This document shows, piece after piece, positions 44,948 to 53,599 of a DNA stretch of 64,000 bases. The first letter of the stretch is position 1. The number at the start of each line of letters is the position of its first letter. Both the position numbers and the translations under genes were made by a program. The notes under the pieces are model-generated. The model searched no databases, was not told the origin of the DNA, and was given only the letters and a program-made list of their open reading frames with translations. The DNA lies in assembly GCF_038066715.1 (NCBI RefSeq), contig NZ_JBBUKT010000001.1:186001-250000 (forward strand), written 5' to 3'. This stretch comes from Luteolibacter sp. Y139 (lineage in GTDB: Bacteria > Verrucomicrobiota > Verrucomicrobiia > Verrucomicrobiales > Akkermansiaceae).

Positions 44948-46537
44948 ATGACCGCTCCCCTTTCCAAGAAGCCGTTCCCTCTCGACGCCCTGCTGGTGGT
45001 CGGCCTGTGGTTCATGCTATGCCTTATCGGGACAGTCTCGATCCTCGTCCTGAACGAAGGCAAGTTCACCTACACGCTCGACGACCCCTACATCCACCTC
45101 GCCGTCGCCGAGCAAATCGCCTCGGGACATTACGGCATCAATTCGACGGAGTTCTCCTCGCCCTGCTCCAGCGCCATCTGGCCTTTCCTGCTCGCCCCTC
45201 TCGCACGCACGCCCATCGGCGAATACGTGCCGCTCATCTTGAACATGATCTTCGGCGGTCTCACCGCCATGGTCCTGCTCAAGCGCGCCCGGATCATCTT
45301 GCCGGAAAACACGGCAGCTCGCGTGGTTCTCTGTTGGGCAATCCTCTCCTCCTGCAATGCCCTCGGCATCGTCTTCAACGGCATGGAGCACAATCTCCAG
45401 CTACTCGCCGCCGTCGTCCTCGTCGAAGGCATGATCCGCATCACCGAGAGCCGCGACCCGGGCAAGTGGTTCTGGCTCGCCGTCATCGCCGGCCCCTTGG
45501 TCCGCTATGAAAACCTCGCCCTCTCCGCCGCCGCATGCGGCCTCCTGCTTTTCACCGGACGCCCGAAAGCTGCGATCATCGCCGGAGCCGCCGCCCTGAC
45601 AGGTGTCGCCGCGTTCTCGTTCTTCCTTCACGGCCTGGGACTGCCACTCATCCCCAGCTCCATCACCGCGAAGTCCGACTTCACGAAACACGGCGGCTTC
45701 ATGAATGGCCTCCCGCTCGCGATCGAACGCAGCTTCATGGAGAACCGCGGTGTCCTGCTACTTCTCTTCACCTCCACCCTGATCGTCGCAGGGCTCACCG
45801 CTGACTGGAAAACCCCGCGTGGCAAAGCCGCCCTGCTGTTAGCAGGAGCAGGCGTGCTGCATGCGATCTTCGGCACCTATGGCTGGTTCAATCGCTACGA
45901 GGCCTACATCTACGCCTCACTGTTGTTCGCGCTATTCGCCTTGGCACCTGCTCCCGGCTTCCTTGCGAGCCAGTGGCGCCCCGTCCACACCTTCGCCGTC
46001 GCTTTGTTCGCGTTGGTCATCTCGTACCCTTACCTGAAGGCTCTCCCGCAAACACCAGTCGCTGCCAACAACGTCTACACCCAGCAATACCAGATGCACC
46101 GCTTCGTCACCGGCTGGTGGAAGCGCCCCGTGGCCGTGAATGACCTCGGCTGGGTAAGCTACCAGAATGACCAGCATGTCCTCGACCTGTGGGGCCTCGG
46201 CTCGCACGTCGCTCTCGAGGCCCGCCTAGCCAACAAGGACAACTCCTGGATGCGAGACATCGCCCGCGACCAAAACGTCGGACTCGTCATGGTCTACGAA
46301 AGCTGGATCCCCGCCAACGCCGTCGGATGGACCAAGGTCGGCGAACTCCAGCTCCACGGCGACTGCGTCTCCCTCGCCTCGCCCATCGTCGGCATCTTCG
46401 CGACCTCGCCGGAGTTGGTTCCGGAAATCGAATCCCTGCTCGTCGACTTCCGCCAAACCCTTCCGCCAGCCGCCAAGATCCTGGTCCGCTCCGAAGCCCG
46501 CGCCGCCCTCAACAAGGCCGCGCCAGCCCGCCAGTAG
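44948..46537 (+). CDS. AftB-like GT-C arabinofuranosyltransferase candidate
   Basis: A 529-residue multi-span protein. The N-terminal YTLDDPYIHLAVAEQIASGHYGIN followed by SSPCSSAIWPF matches the AftB-type pattern of mycobacterial arabinofuranosyltransferases, where the DD pair is catalytic. About ten spans reach to residue 400, then a soluble C-terminal part of about 120 residues (about 400-529) follows. It lies 21 bp after the TMTC-like gene in the same unit. Use of polyprenyl-phosphoryl-arabinose is suggested both by the motif and by the neighbouring genes. Confidence 0.72.
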   Translation: MTAPLSKKPFPLDALLVVGLWFMLCLIGTVSILVLNEGKFTYTLDDPYIHLAVAEQIASGHYGINSTEFSSPCSSAIWPFLLAPLARTPIGEYVPLILNMIFGGLTAMVLLKRARIILPENTAARVVLCWAILSSCNALGIVFNGMEHNLQLLAAVVLVEGMIRITESRDPGKWFWLAVIAGPLVRYENLALSAAACGLLLFTGRPKAAIIAGAAALTGVAAFSFFLHGLGLPLIPSSITAKSDFTKHGGFMNGLPLAIERSFMENRGVLLLLFTSTLIVAGLTADWKTPRGKAALLLAGAGVLHAIFGTYGWFNRYEAYIYASLLFALFALAPAPGFLASQWRPVHTFAVALFALVISYPYLKALPQTPVAANNVYTQQYQMHRFVTGWWKRPVAVNDLGWVSYQNDQHVLDLWGLGSHVALEARLANKDNSWMRDIARDQNVGLVMVYESWIPANAVGWTKVGELQLHGDCVSLASPIVGIFATSPELVPEIESLLVDFRQTLPPAAKILVRSEARAALNKAAPARQ

Positions 46538-46543
46538 CAGACC

Positions 46544-47188
46544 TCACTCCTCGGGAACCACCGCCTGCTTCCGGCTCAGCCAGCTCCTCAGCAGGCTGAT
46601 CACCAGCAGGAGCGCCACCACTCCGGCCACTGCCAACAGAATCTTCCACCCGGAACTCTGCGTGAGCGCTTGGCCGAACCACACGAAGCCGAGCACGTAA
46701 GGCACCTGCGCCAGCAGCGAAACGGCGAGGTAGCGGCCAAACCCCACCTCCGCGAGGCCGAGCACATAGTTCTGAATGAAGAGCGGCATCCCCGGCGTGA
46801 TCCGGAATAGCAGCAGGAACTTCATCTCATCCCCCGCTGCCAATCGCGGAATCGCCACTCCCCGGCGCGTCAGCCACCGCTCTAGCGGAGACCGCACCAC
46901 CCGTCGCGCGAGCCAGTAGCCCAGCGTCATGTTGATCGCCACGGCGAGCATCACGATGCAGAAGCCCGCCGCCGCCCCGAACCTCACTCCCGCGAGCACA
47001 AACAGCACGCTCCCCGGAAACGGCCCCAGCGGCAGCAGCACCAGGCCGGAGAGGAACATCCACAAGGGCGCCGTCCTCAGTGCCTCCAGCAAGCTGTCCT
47101 TCCAAGCGAGCAACTGTTCCATCGACCGGGCCACTCTCGCGACAACTTCACCCAGCGGAAGACAAATCACCTTCCCGAATCGTCGCAT
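46544..47188 (-). CDS. VTT/DedA (TVP38/TMEM64) family membrane protein
   Basis: A 214-residue protein with the VTT pattern: FLSGLVLLPLGPFPGSVLFVLAGVRFGAAAGF and FLLLFRITPGMPLFIQNYVLGLAEVGFGRYLAVSLLAQVPYVL. DedA/VTT proteins are implicated in lipid flipping, including recycling of undecaprenyl phosphate in bacteria, which would suit a neighbour of lipid-linked sugar genes. It is convergent with the AftB-like gene (6 bp between stops). A downstream start at Met23 is possible. Confidence 0.85.
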   Translation of the reverse strand: MRRFGKVICLPLGEVVARVARSMEQLLAWKDSLLEALRTAPLWMFLSGLVLLPLGPFPGSVLFVLAGVRFGAAAGFCIVMLAVAINMTLGYWLARRVVRSPLERWLTRRGVAIPRLAAGDEMKFLLLFRITPGMPLFIQNYVLGLAEVGFGRYLAVSLLAQVPYVLGFVWFGQALTQSSGWKILLAVAGVVALLLVISLLRSWLSRKQAVVPEE

Positions 47189-47250
47189 CTTGGCTTGTTA
47201 GAAACTTTAGCAACCCGGAAAATCGGACAAACCGGGAATCACGAGTCATT

Positions 47251-47276
47251 CAATTTTCAATAAAACTTGAACATTG
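47251..47276. promoter_or_regulatory. AT-rich dyad upstream of the GT39-like gene
   Basis: CAATTTTCAA (47251-47260) and TTGAACATTG (47267-47276) form a dyad with one mismatch and a 6-bp spacer. The core is 17 of 20 like that at 49225-49244 and shares TTGAA with the elements at 37289 and 39172. It lies about 46 bp before the start at 47323. Confidence 0.5.
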
Positions 47277-47322
47277 GCCGCCGATTCCCAAGCTGATGCC
47301 GAGACTTTGGAACCTCTCCTCC

Positions 47323-49023
47323 ATGACCTCTCCTGACCTCCGGGCGCGACCCGCAAATCGTATCCCGGCAGTGCTATGCGGCGTCTTCGTCGCATTCTTC
47401 CTGATCCAGATCCTGACGTTCGACTACGGGCGGGATCAGGGGATCTACGCCGTCGTCGCCCGCTCCATCCTTGAAGGAGGCATGCCCTACCGCGATGCGT
47501 GGGACTTCAAGCCGCCCGGGATCTTCGTCCTCTATGCGATCGCACGCCTCTTCTTTGGCGCGAATGACTGGGGCATCCGGCTGCTGGAGTGCCTCTTCCT
47601 CGTCGCGATGTGCATCTGCATCGTCCGCTGGGCGAAAAAGGTCTTCCTCCCGCAGCTCAGCGGTTACTTCGCGATCGCGCTGGCGATCCTGATCCACGCC
47701 CAGCTCGATTTCTGGCACACCGCCCAGCCGGAGTCCTTCGGCGGAGCACTCACCATCTTCGGCCTCTGCACCGCTCCGCTGTTCGCCACCGATGACCGCT
47801 CGCCTTCTCGCCCGCTGCTGCGGTGGTTCGTCGCCGGCGTCTTCTTCGGCATGGCGGGCCTCCTCAAGCCGCAGCTCGCCTTCGGCGGAGGCCTGCTGGT
47901 CATGCTCCCGCTTGCCGCACGCCTGCTCGGGAAAAAGCTGCCATTCCTGCAAGCGTTCGCAGCACCGAAGGACGGACCGGGCGAATGGAAGTCACTCTTC
48001 GCCACGGGCCTCGGCACCATCGCCCCGGTCGCGCTCTGCGCCCTCTGGTTCGCTGCCAAGGGCTCGCTCCAGGATCTCTACGAAGTCCTTTTCGTCTTCA
48101 CCCCGAACTACACCAAGCTCGGCTGGCAGGGCCTCAGCCCGCTCGATTTGGCCTACAATGGCGTGGTCGACTGGTTCACTGGCTACTCGGCCCTGGTGCC
48201 TCTCGGCATTTCGCTGCTGCTCCTCTTCGCCCATCGCCTCTCTTCACGCGAGCGGGCTGCCGCACTCGCGATCTGCCTCCTCATCGCGCTGCACCTCGCC
48301 GGCGTCGTCGCCCAGGCGAAATTCTTCGCCTATCACTACGGCGCCACCTGGCCGCTGACCGCCCTTCTGGTCGGGCTGGGGATCGCCCTGCTCTGGGAGC
48401 AGGCGATCAAAGCCTCCCGCTGGTGGATCGCCGCCTTCGCCCTCATCGTGCCGCTCATCTGCTTCACGCGCTCGGCCACCAAGGGCGTACCGCAGTCCTT
48501 CCTCGCGCGCACTTCCATCCGCACCCAGGCGCTTCTCTCGGGCGGCCTCACGCCCCAGATCCGCGACGAACTCGCCTCCGTGGACGGCGTGAATGCCGGC
48601 GCAAATCGCCAAATCGCCCAGTTCTTCCAGGAAATCGACAGCCTGTCTCCCGGCAAGCCCCTCCGGCCCATCTTCATCTGGGGCTTCGAGCCGATCATCT
48701 ACGACTGGGCAAATCGCCCGGCCTCGACCCGCTACATCTACAACGTCCCGCAACGCGCCGCCTGGCTCCAGCAGACGATGCGCGACCGCCTGATGGCCGA
48801 CCTCGCGGCAAATCCCCCGGAATTCATCATCATCGAGCGCCACGACCCCCTCCCCGGCGTCACCGGCAACTACCTCGACTCCGGCGATGCGCTCAAAGAT
48901 TTCCCCGAACTCCGCTCGCTTATCGAAGGCCACTACAAACAGGCCTTCACCCACGAGGATTTCATGGTCCTGCACGAGGCCGCGCCCCCTGTGGCCGCCG
49001 CCAAACCCTCGCCAAAACCCTGA
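47323..49023 (+). CDS. GT-C (GT39-like) membrane glycosyltransferase
   Basis: A 566-residue multi-span protein. The first loop reads FDYGRDQGIYAVVARSILEGGMPYRDAWDFKPPGIF (about 32-67), the Asp-containing loop typical of GT39/ArnT-like transferases that use polyprenyl-linked sugars. About eleven spans follow; the C-terminal 150 residues are soluble and Pro/Ala-rich at the end. ATG 47323 is chosen because the AT-rich promoter-like dyad ends at 47276; ATG 47296 is an alternative. Acceptor unknown. Confidence 0.78.
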   Translation: MTSPDLRARPANRIPAVLCGVFVAFFLIQILTFDYGRDQGIYAVVARSILEGGMPYRDAWDFKPPGIFVLYAIARLFFGANDWGIRLLECLFLVAMCICIVRWAKKVFLPQLSGYFAIALAILIHAQLDFWHTAQPESFGGALTIFGLCTAPLFATDDRSPSRPLLRWFVAGVFFGMAGLLKPQLAFGGGLLVMLPLAARLLGKKLPFLQAFAAPKDGPGEWKSLFATGLGTIAPVALCALWFAAKGSLQDLYEVLFVFTPNYTKLGWQGLSPLDLAYNGVVDWFTGYSALVPLGISLLLLFAHRLSSRERAAALAICLLIALHLAGVVAQAKFFAYHYGATWPLTALLVGLGIALLWEQAIKASRWWIAAFALIVPLICFTRSATKGVPQSFLARTSIRTQALLSGGLTPQIRDELASVDGVNAGANRQIAQFFQEIDSLSPGKPLRPIFIWGFEPIIYDWANRPASTRYIYNVPQRAAWLQQTMRDRLMADLAANPPEFIIIERHDPLPGVTGNYLDSGDALKDFPELRSLIEGHYKQAFTHEDFMVLHEAAPPVAAAKPSPKP

Positions 49024-49220
49024 TTTTCCGAGGCCCCGGACGAAAATCGAGAAACTCGCACCGGATCTGCGCTTCGTCCAAAAAGAAAACTCCCGAAGCC
49101 GATTTTCAAGATTTCCAGAGCTCCTCCAAACATTGAGGACCAATACTTTCTAAAAACGTTCAAAAATTTATTGTCAATTTTCAAAAAAACCCTTAAAGCC
49201 AAGGAAGCAACGGGCTACCC

Positions 49221-49244
49221 GATATTTAATAAAGCTTGAATATC
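49221..49244. promoter_or_regulatory. AT-rich dyad upstream of the ABC/pilus locus
   Basis: GATATTTAA (49221-49229) and TTGAATATC (49236-49244) form a dyad, 8 of 9 matched, with a 6-bp spacer. It begins with the same GATATTT as the 42-bp elements and lies 45 bp before the ABC gene. An operon promoter or operator is likely. Confidence 0.5.
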
Positions 49245-49289
49245 TAGCCCCGAGCCCTACAAACCACAGCATCCTAGCAGTAGAGAAAA

Positions 49290-49940
49290 ATGAATTCTTC
49301 GTCTCCCAAGTTGAATCTCCACTCCGGTCTCGCGATTGGCTACCGCCAGCCGCTTGCAACCGTACGTGAGGCGATCCAGCTGGAACACGGCACTCATTTC
49401 CTGATTGCCCGCAATGGCCGCGGCAAGACCACCCTGCTGCGGACCCTGGCCAAGACCCTCCGCCAAATGCACGGTCACTTCGAAGCCAACGGCCGGGTGC
49501 AATACCTGCCCGAAGATCTTCGCTTCGATCCCATCACCACCGTCTCCGCCATCTTCCGGGCGATGATCCCCTCCAACCGCGTGGCCGAAGCGATGAAGCT
49601 GGCCGAGTCGCTGGAGCTGGATGCCCGCAAGTCCTACGGCAAGCTTTCCACCGGCAATCGTCGCAAGGCCCATCTGATCATGGCCGAAATGTCGATTGAC
49701 CCCACCCGCGGCAATATCCTGCTGCTCGATGAGCCCTTCAGCGGCCTCGATGCCTACGCCCGCGAAATTTTCGAGGACATGTGGCGCGCCAATGCCAGCA
49801 CTGTGCTGCGCTTGGTGAGCTGCCATCCGGACTACGACTCCATGGGCATGCCCAGCGCGGTCGTGATCCAAGGGGAGGAGATCCGCCACACGATCGGCAA
49901 CGACCAGACGTGGAATCAACTCAAGAGCCAGCTGAACTGA
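49290..49940 (+). CDS. ABC transporter ATP-binding protein
   Basis: A 216-residue ATPase subunit. Walker A is RNGRGKTT (about 41-49), the signature is LSTGN (a variant of LSGGQ) at about 118, and Walker B is ILLLDEPFSGLD (about 145-156). It is short and has a compact helical domain, as in small ABC exporters of the CcmA or bacteriocin type. The next gene, 6 bp on, encodes the membrane partner. The position upstream of the pilus genes suggests a role in that machine or its assembly, not proven. Confidence 0.88.
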   Translation: MNSSSPKLNLHSGLAIGYRQPLATVREAIQLEHGTHFLIARNGRGKTTLLRTLAKTLRQMHGHFEANGRVQYLPEDLRFDPITTVSAIFRAMIPSNRVAEAMKLAESLELDARKSYGKLSTGNRRKAHLIMAEMSIDPTRGNILLLDEPFSGLDAYAREIFEDMWRANASTVLRLVSCHPDYDSMGMPSAVVIQGEEIRHTIGNDQTWNQLKSQLN

Positions 49941-49946
49941 CCTGTC

Positions 49947-50714
49947 ATGCGACTCTACCGCCTTACTACAGCGACACTCTTCCAGTGGAAATCCTGGGCG
50001 ATCTGCCTCTTTGCGGTCTGTGCCCTTCCCTTTGCGCTCTCGCAGATTTCCATCGCGACTGAAAACGCCACGCTGCTCAAGCCGGCGATCGCCCAGGCCA
50101 CGTGGGCCATGGCGCTACTCTCCGCCATCTTCTGGGGCTTCTTCACCGCAGCCAAGCTCGGCGAGAACAATGCACGCTCGGGCGTCGGCGAATACTTCCT
50201 GACCACCGGGGTTTCCAGCACCCGCCAGCTGTTGGAAATGTGGCTGTCACTGCTCACCTTCATTGCTCCTCTCCCACTGCTTGCGTCCGCTGTCTGCATC
50301 CTTGCTGCCAGCCCCGGCCAGGCCGCCGAGCGCAGCATGTGGATCACCACGAATCTCCAGTACGGAGTGCTCTTCCTGCTCGCCATCGCGCCCTTGGCAG
50401 CGCTTGCGATGTCGGTCGCCTCACGCTTCGGCAGCATCACCGGCTTTGTCACTTCCGCCGCCTTGGCCATCTACGGCCTCTACGGCGTGGGATATCTGAA
50501 GCTGCTCGCCAATCTTGAGAGCTACCCTGCCCTCAAGTGGATCTGGGCCGGATCTCCGCACTATCATTTCGCCGATCCTACGGAACGCCTTCGCTACAAG
50601 TTGGGAGCTATCGCCTGGGACAAGTTCCCTCTGCTGCTCGCCTATTTCGGAGGCATCCTGCTCGTTCACGCCGCGATCTCCCGCGTCCTGTTCCGCGCCC
50701 GTGCCACGGCTTGA
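49947..50714 (+). CDS. ABC transporter membrane subunit
   Basis: A 255-residue protein with about six hydrophobic spans (about 15-35, 52-75, 95-120, 130-155, 160-185 and 230-248). There is no signal peptide or known enzyme motif. It follows the ATPase gene by 6 bp, so the two form a transporter of the two-subunit type. Substrate unknown. Confidence 0.75.
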   Translation: MRLYRLTTATLFQWKSWAICLFAVCALPFALSQISIATENATLLKPAIAQATWAMALLSAIFWGFFTAAKLGENNARSGVGEYFLTTGVSSTRQLLEMWLSLLTFIAPLPLLASAVCILAASPGQAAERSMWITTNLQYGVLFLLAIAPLAALAMSVASRFGSITGFVTSAALAIYGLYGVGYLKLLANLESYPALKWIWAGSPHYHFADPTERLRYKLGAIAWDKFPLLLAYFGGILLVHAAISRVLFRARATA

Positions 50715-50745
50715 TCTGACCCTTTCCTCCATCACCTCCCTCTCC

Positions 50746-51618
50746 ATGAATCTCCGCGACATCGCGATTACCTCTGCCCTTGCCGTTGCCGGCGTGGCGC
50801 TGTGGTCGCACGGAGCCAACCGCCTCGCGGCGGGGGGGGACTTCGATTTCCGTCCGAATCCGCTGGGCCTCAAGACCAGCCCCTACGGCGCTGTCGTTGC
50901 CTTGGCCATGCAGGGCGGCATTGAATCCGACTGGCACGGCACGATGGAAGTCGAGGGTACGGAGGGTTCCACCTGCGCCACCTGCGGACATCATCACGGC
51001 CCGGAAGGCGATGCCTGCCACGCCGATCACAAGGCCGGAGCTTCTGATAGCTGGATCTCCCGCATCGAACTGGCCGCCACCGAGCGCACCAATCCGAGCC
51101 CGGTCACCAACGGTCACAAGCTCTATCTCCGCCGCCAGACCGAAGACCAACTCCGCCTGGCCTACGAACTCGATCCTTCCAACTACGCGAACTACAACTC
51201 GTATCATCTGTTCCTGACCGAGCCCTCGGTCGGAACCCGTCCGGTCCTGACCGACAAGGTGATCGAACTCGCGAGCAGCACCATCAATTACTGCCTCAAG
51301 GAGGAGTCCGATCCCCGCCCCGCACTGACCGCTGCCGCAGCAGCCGGCAATGTCCTCGAACTGATGTTCCTGCATCGCGACGACTACAAGCTGGAGCAGA
51401 TGAAGGAGGAACTCCACGTCCTCGACTACTCCCTGGGCAAGCATCGCGCGCTGACGGAAAAATGGCTCTCCAGCGGCGAGTTCCAGAACCTTTCGCCTGC
51501 CCGCCAATCCGAGATGCTCGAGCGCCTGAAGTTCGTCGTCAAAGTCCGTGATGCTGCCGTCAAGACGGTGGAACGCCTGGCTTCTCCGGCCGGCGACCAA
51601 GCCGCCAATTCTCCCTGA
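50746..51618 (+). CDS. Membrane-anchored protein with Cys/His metal-binding cluster
   Basis: A 290-residue protein with an N-terminal anchor (about 6-24, ITSALAVAGVALWSHG). Near residues 76-95 it has a dense Cys/His cluster (TCATCGHHHGPEGDACHADH), a likely metal site. The rest is helical, TPR-like in style (residues about 130-280). No family is recognised. It lies in line with the ABC genes (32 bp) and 23 bp before the PilT-like gene, so it is probably part of the same operon. ATG 50746 is chosen; the longer frame from 50515 is a shadow. Confidence 0.7.
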   Translation: MNLRDIAITSALAVAGVALWSHGANRLAAGGDFDFRPNPLGLKTSPYGAVVALAMQGGIESDWHGTMEVEGTEGSTCATCGHHHGPEGDACHADHKAGASDSWISRIELAATERTNPSPVTNGHKLYLRRQTEDQLRLAYELDPSNYANYNSYHLFLTEPSVGTRPVLTDKVIELASSTINYCLKEESDPRPALTAAAAAGNVLELMFLHRDDYKLEQMKEELHVLDYSLGKHRALTEKWLSSGEFQNLSPARQSEMLERLKFVVKVRDAAVKTVERLASPAGDQAANSP

Positions 51619-51641
51619 TTTTTCCGCCCTCTCCACTCCCC

Positions 51642-52916
51642 ATGTTCACTGCTGTTCATGAGCCACCACCGCTGCCGGTCCACAATGGTCCGGTTGCTGC
51701 CCCGCGCTTCACGCCGGGCATGAATGGCGCGACGCTGCTGGGAATCATTTTCCGGGTGTGCAAGGAGGTCCGCGTCTCGGATATCCAGATGCGCTCCGAC
51801 CGCCCGGTCTACATCCACACCAACAAGGGCGTGGAGAAACTGGACTTCCTCGGCGTCCTGGATGCCCGCCACATGGATGAGATCCTCAAGGAACTCATCA
51901 CCAACCGCGAAAGCGCCAGCCACGGCTTCGGCGAAGAGAGCGATCTCGGCCAGCGCGTGGAAGACAAGATCGCCAATGCGATCCGTGACTTCGCCGAACG
52001 CAAGGTCGCCGACTTCTCTTGTAACGGCATCCTGATGGGGAACAATGGCGAGCGCTCCGGCCGCCTTCGTATCCAGGCTCACTTGAGTTCCTCCGGTCTC
52101 GGCGTCACCTGCCGTATCCTCAACGATTTCATTCCGGAACTCGAAAGCCTCGGCATCGACCCCGACACGACGAGCATCCTGCGCATGGCCGTGCAAAAGC
52201 GCGCCGGCCTCTGCCTCGTCACCGGTCCCACCGGCTCGGGCAAGTCGACCAGCCTCGCCGCCCTGATCGATTGGCTCCGCCGCAATCACGGCAAGCACGT
52301 CGTGACCGTCGAGGACCCGATCGAATATCAGTATCCGGACGACATGGAGGATCCGGAATACCCGGGCCGCCGCATCCCCTGCCCCAGCGTGATCACGCAG
52401 CAGGAAGTCGGCCGCGACGTTCACTCCTACCGCCAGGGCCTCAAGGACGTTCTTCGTAAGGCGCCCCACGTCATTCTTCTCGGGGAAATTCGTGACCGCG
52501 AAGCGATGGAAACCTGCATGGAAGCAGCCCAGACCGGTCACTTGGTACTCTCCACGCTACACACAACTGGCGCGGTCAAGACCATCGGTCGTATCCTTGA
52601 ACTCTACCCCAAGGAAAGTCACGCATCCGTACTTTCACGACTGGCGGAAATCCTCATCTTCATCCACTCTCAGGGCCTGCTCAACGGCGTCCAACGCCGG
52701 GTGCTCACCTATGAGTTCCTGCAGAACAACGACGACTCTGTCGCCTCGGCAATTGCCAACTACGATGGCGGTGCCCGTTCTCTGGAAGATGTGATCCGCC
52801 GCGCCGGCAACATCGAGTGGGACGCCAACCTGCGCCGCCTGATGCGCCAGGGCCTCATCACCGAACAAACCTTCGAGAACGCCCGCATGAACCGCGACGA
52901 ATCCGAAATCCTCTGA
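51642..52916 (+). CDS. PilT-like secretion/retraction ATPase
   Basis: A 424-residue ATPase of the PilT/GspE superfamily. Walker A is GPTGSGKST (195-203), the Asp box VTVEDPIEYQ, Walker B VILLGEIRD and the His box TGHLVLSTLHTTGAV. The short N-terminal domain without the GspE N1 region, and the VSDIQMRSDRPVYI start, fit PilT/PilU better than PilB. It probably powers pilus retraction or disassembly at the inner membrane. A second ATPase of PilB type lies at 59191. Confidence 0.88.
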   Translation: MFTAVHEPPPLPVHNGPVAAPRFTPGMNGATLLGIIFRVCKEVRVSDIQMRSDRPVYIHTNKGVEKLDFLGVLDARHMDEILKELITNRESASHGFGEESDLGQRVEDKIANAIRDFAERKVADFSCNGILMGNNGERSGRLRIQAHLSSSGLGVTCRILNDFIPELESLGIDPDTTSILRMAVQKRAGLCLVTGPTGSGKSTSLAALIDWLRRNHGKHVVTVEDPIEYQYPDDMEDPEYPGRRIPCPSVITQQEVGRDVHSYRQGLKDVLRKAPHVILLGEIRDREAMETCMEAAQTGHLVLSTLHTTGAVKTIGRILELYPKESHASVLSRLAEILIFIHSQGLLNGVQRRVLTYEFLQNNDDSVASAIANYDGGARSLEDVIRRAGNIEWDANLRRLMRQGLITEQTFENARMNRDESEIL

Positions 52917-53030
52917 CCACTTTCTGAGAATCCGCGAAGGACCCCTGGTCTTTTTAATCCTCCCGGGCCCTCCGCTGATTCTCTCTCCGACAAGACAATT
53001 AGACACACCCAAAAAGACAACACACCAAAC

Positions 53031-53450
53031 ATGAAACTGACTCAAATCACCAAGCGCGCGAAAGGTATGACGCTCCTCGAACTGACGGTCGTCATCCTCG
53101 TTCTCCTTTCGCTCATCTCCATCCTCTTCGTGGGCGCCCGCGCTTGGAAGAAGGGTTCTGACCGCGCTGCCAACGTGATGATCGTTCGTAACGTCCAGCA
53201 GGCCGTTCGCTCGTATCAGAACATGAACAACGTGTCCGAAGGTTCGACCGTCGGCACCACCACCGCTGGTCCGCTGTTCGGAACGGGCTTCTTCCTTGAG
53301 AACCCACCGACCCACCCGGTCTCCGGCCTCACCTACTCCTACTCCGGTACCGTTCCTGGCATCGGCACCCTGTTCACCAGCAGCACCGGCACGCCGACCA
53401 ACGGTGGCACCGCTGCTGACTACGCACCGACCGGTTACCAGGACTGGTAA
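53031..53450 (+). CDS. Type IV pilin-like protein (probable major pilin)
   Basis: A 139-residue prepilin. The 12-residue leader ends KRAKG and is followed by MTLLELTVVILVLLSLISILFVGA: cleavage after Gly, Glu at +5, then the hydrophobic helix. The C-terminal part is Ser/Thr/Gly-rich (VSEGSTVGTTTAG, FTSSTGTPTNGGT), which offers possible O-glycosylation sites. A hairpin lies after the stop, as often found behind strongly expressed pilin genes. No prepilin peptidase is present in the window. In gene order it matches the pilin next to the Akkermansia Amuc_1101 region. Confidence 0.88.
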   Translation: MKLTQITKRAKGMTLLELTVVILVLLSLISILFVGARAWKKGSDRAANVMIVRNVQQAVRSYQNMNNVSEGSTVGTTTAGPLFGTGFFLENPPTHPVSGLTYSYSGTVPGIGTLFTSSTGTPTNGGTAADYAPTGYQDW

Positions 53451-53507
53451 TCCCCGGTCGCCTGCGGGTGACACTGCTCCGGCAGTAGTAGCTCGCTAGC
53501 AATTCAA

Positions 53508-53539
53508 GTCTCCCGCCTGCTGCATGGCGGGCGGGAGAC
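53508..53539 (+). terminator. Hairpin after the pilin gene, partial terminator or attenuator
   Basis: A perfect 10-bp stem GTCTCCCGCC/GGCGGGAGAC (53508-53517 with 53530-53539) with a 12-base loop lies 58 bp after the pilin stop. No T run follows directly; CCTTTTCC comes about 20 bp later. It may limit read-through into the assembly genes or stabilise the pilin mRNA end. Confidence 0.5.
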
Positions 53540-53599
53540 CCTCCTTCTCCCCACCCCTTTTCCCCCCGTTGATGAAAGCACCCACCCACCCTTCGTCCC

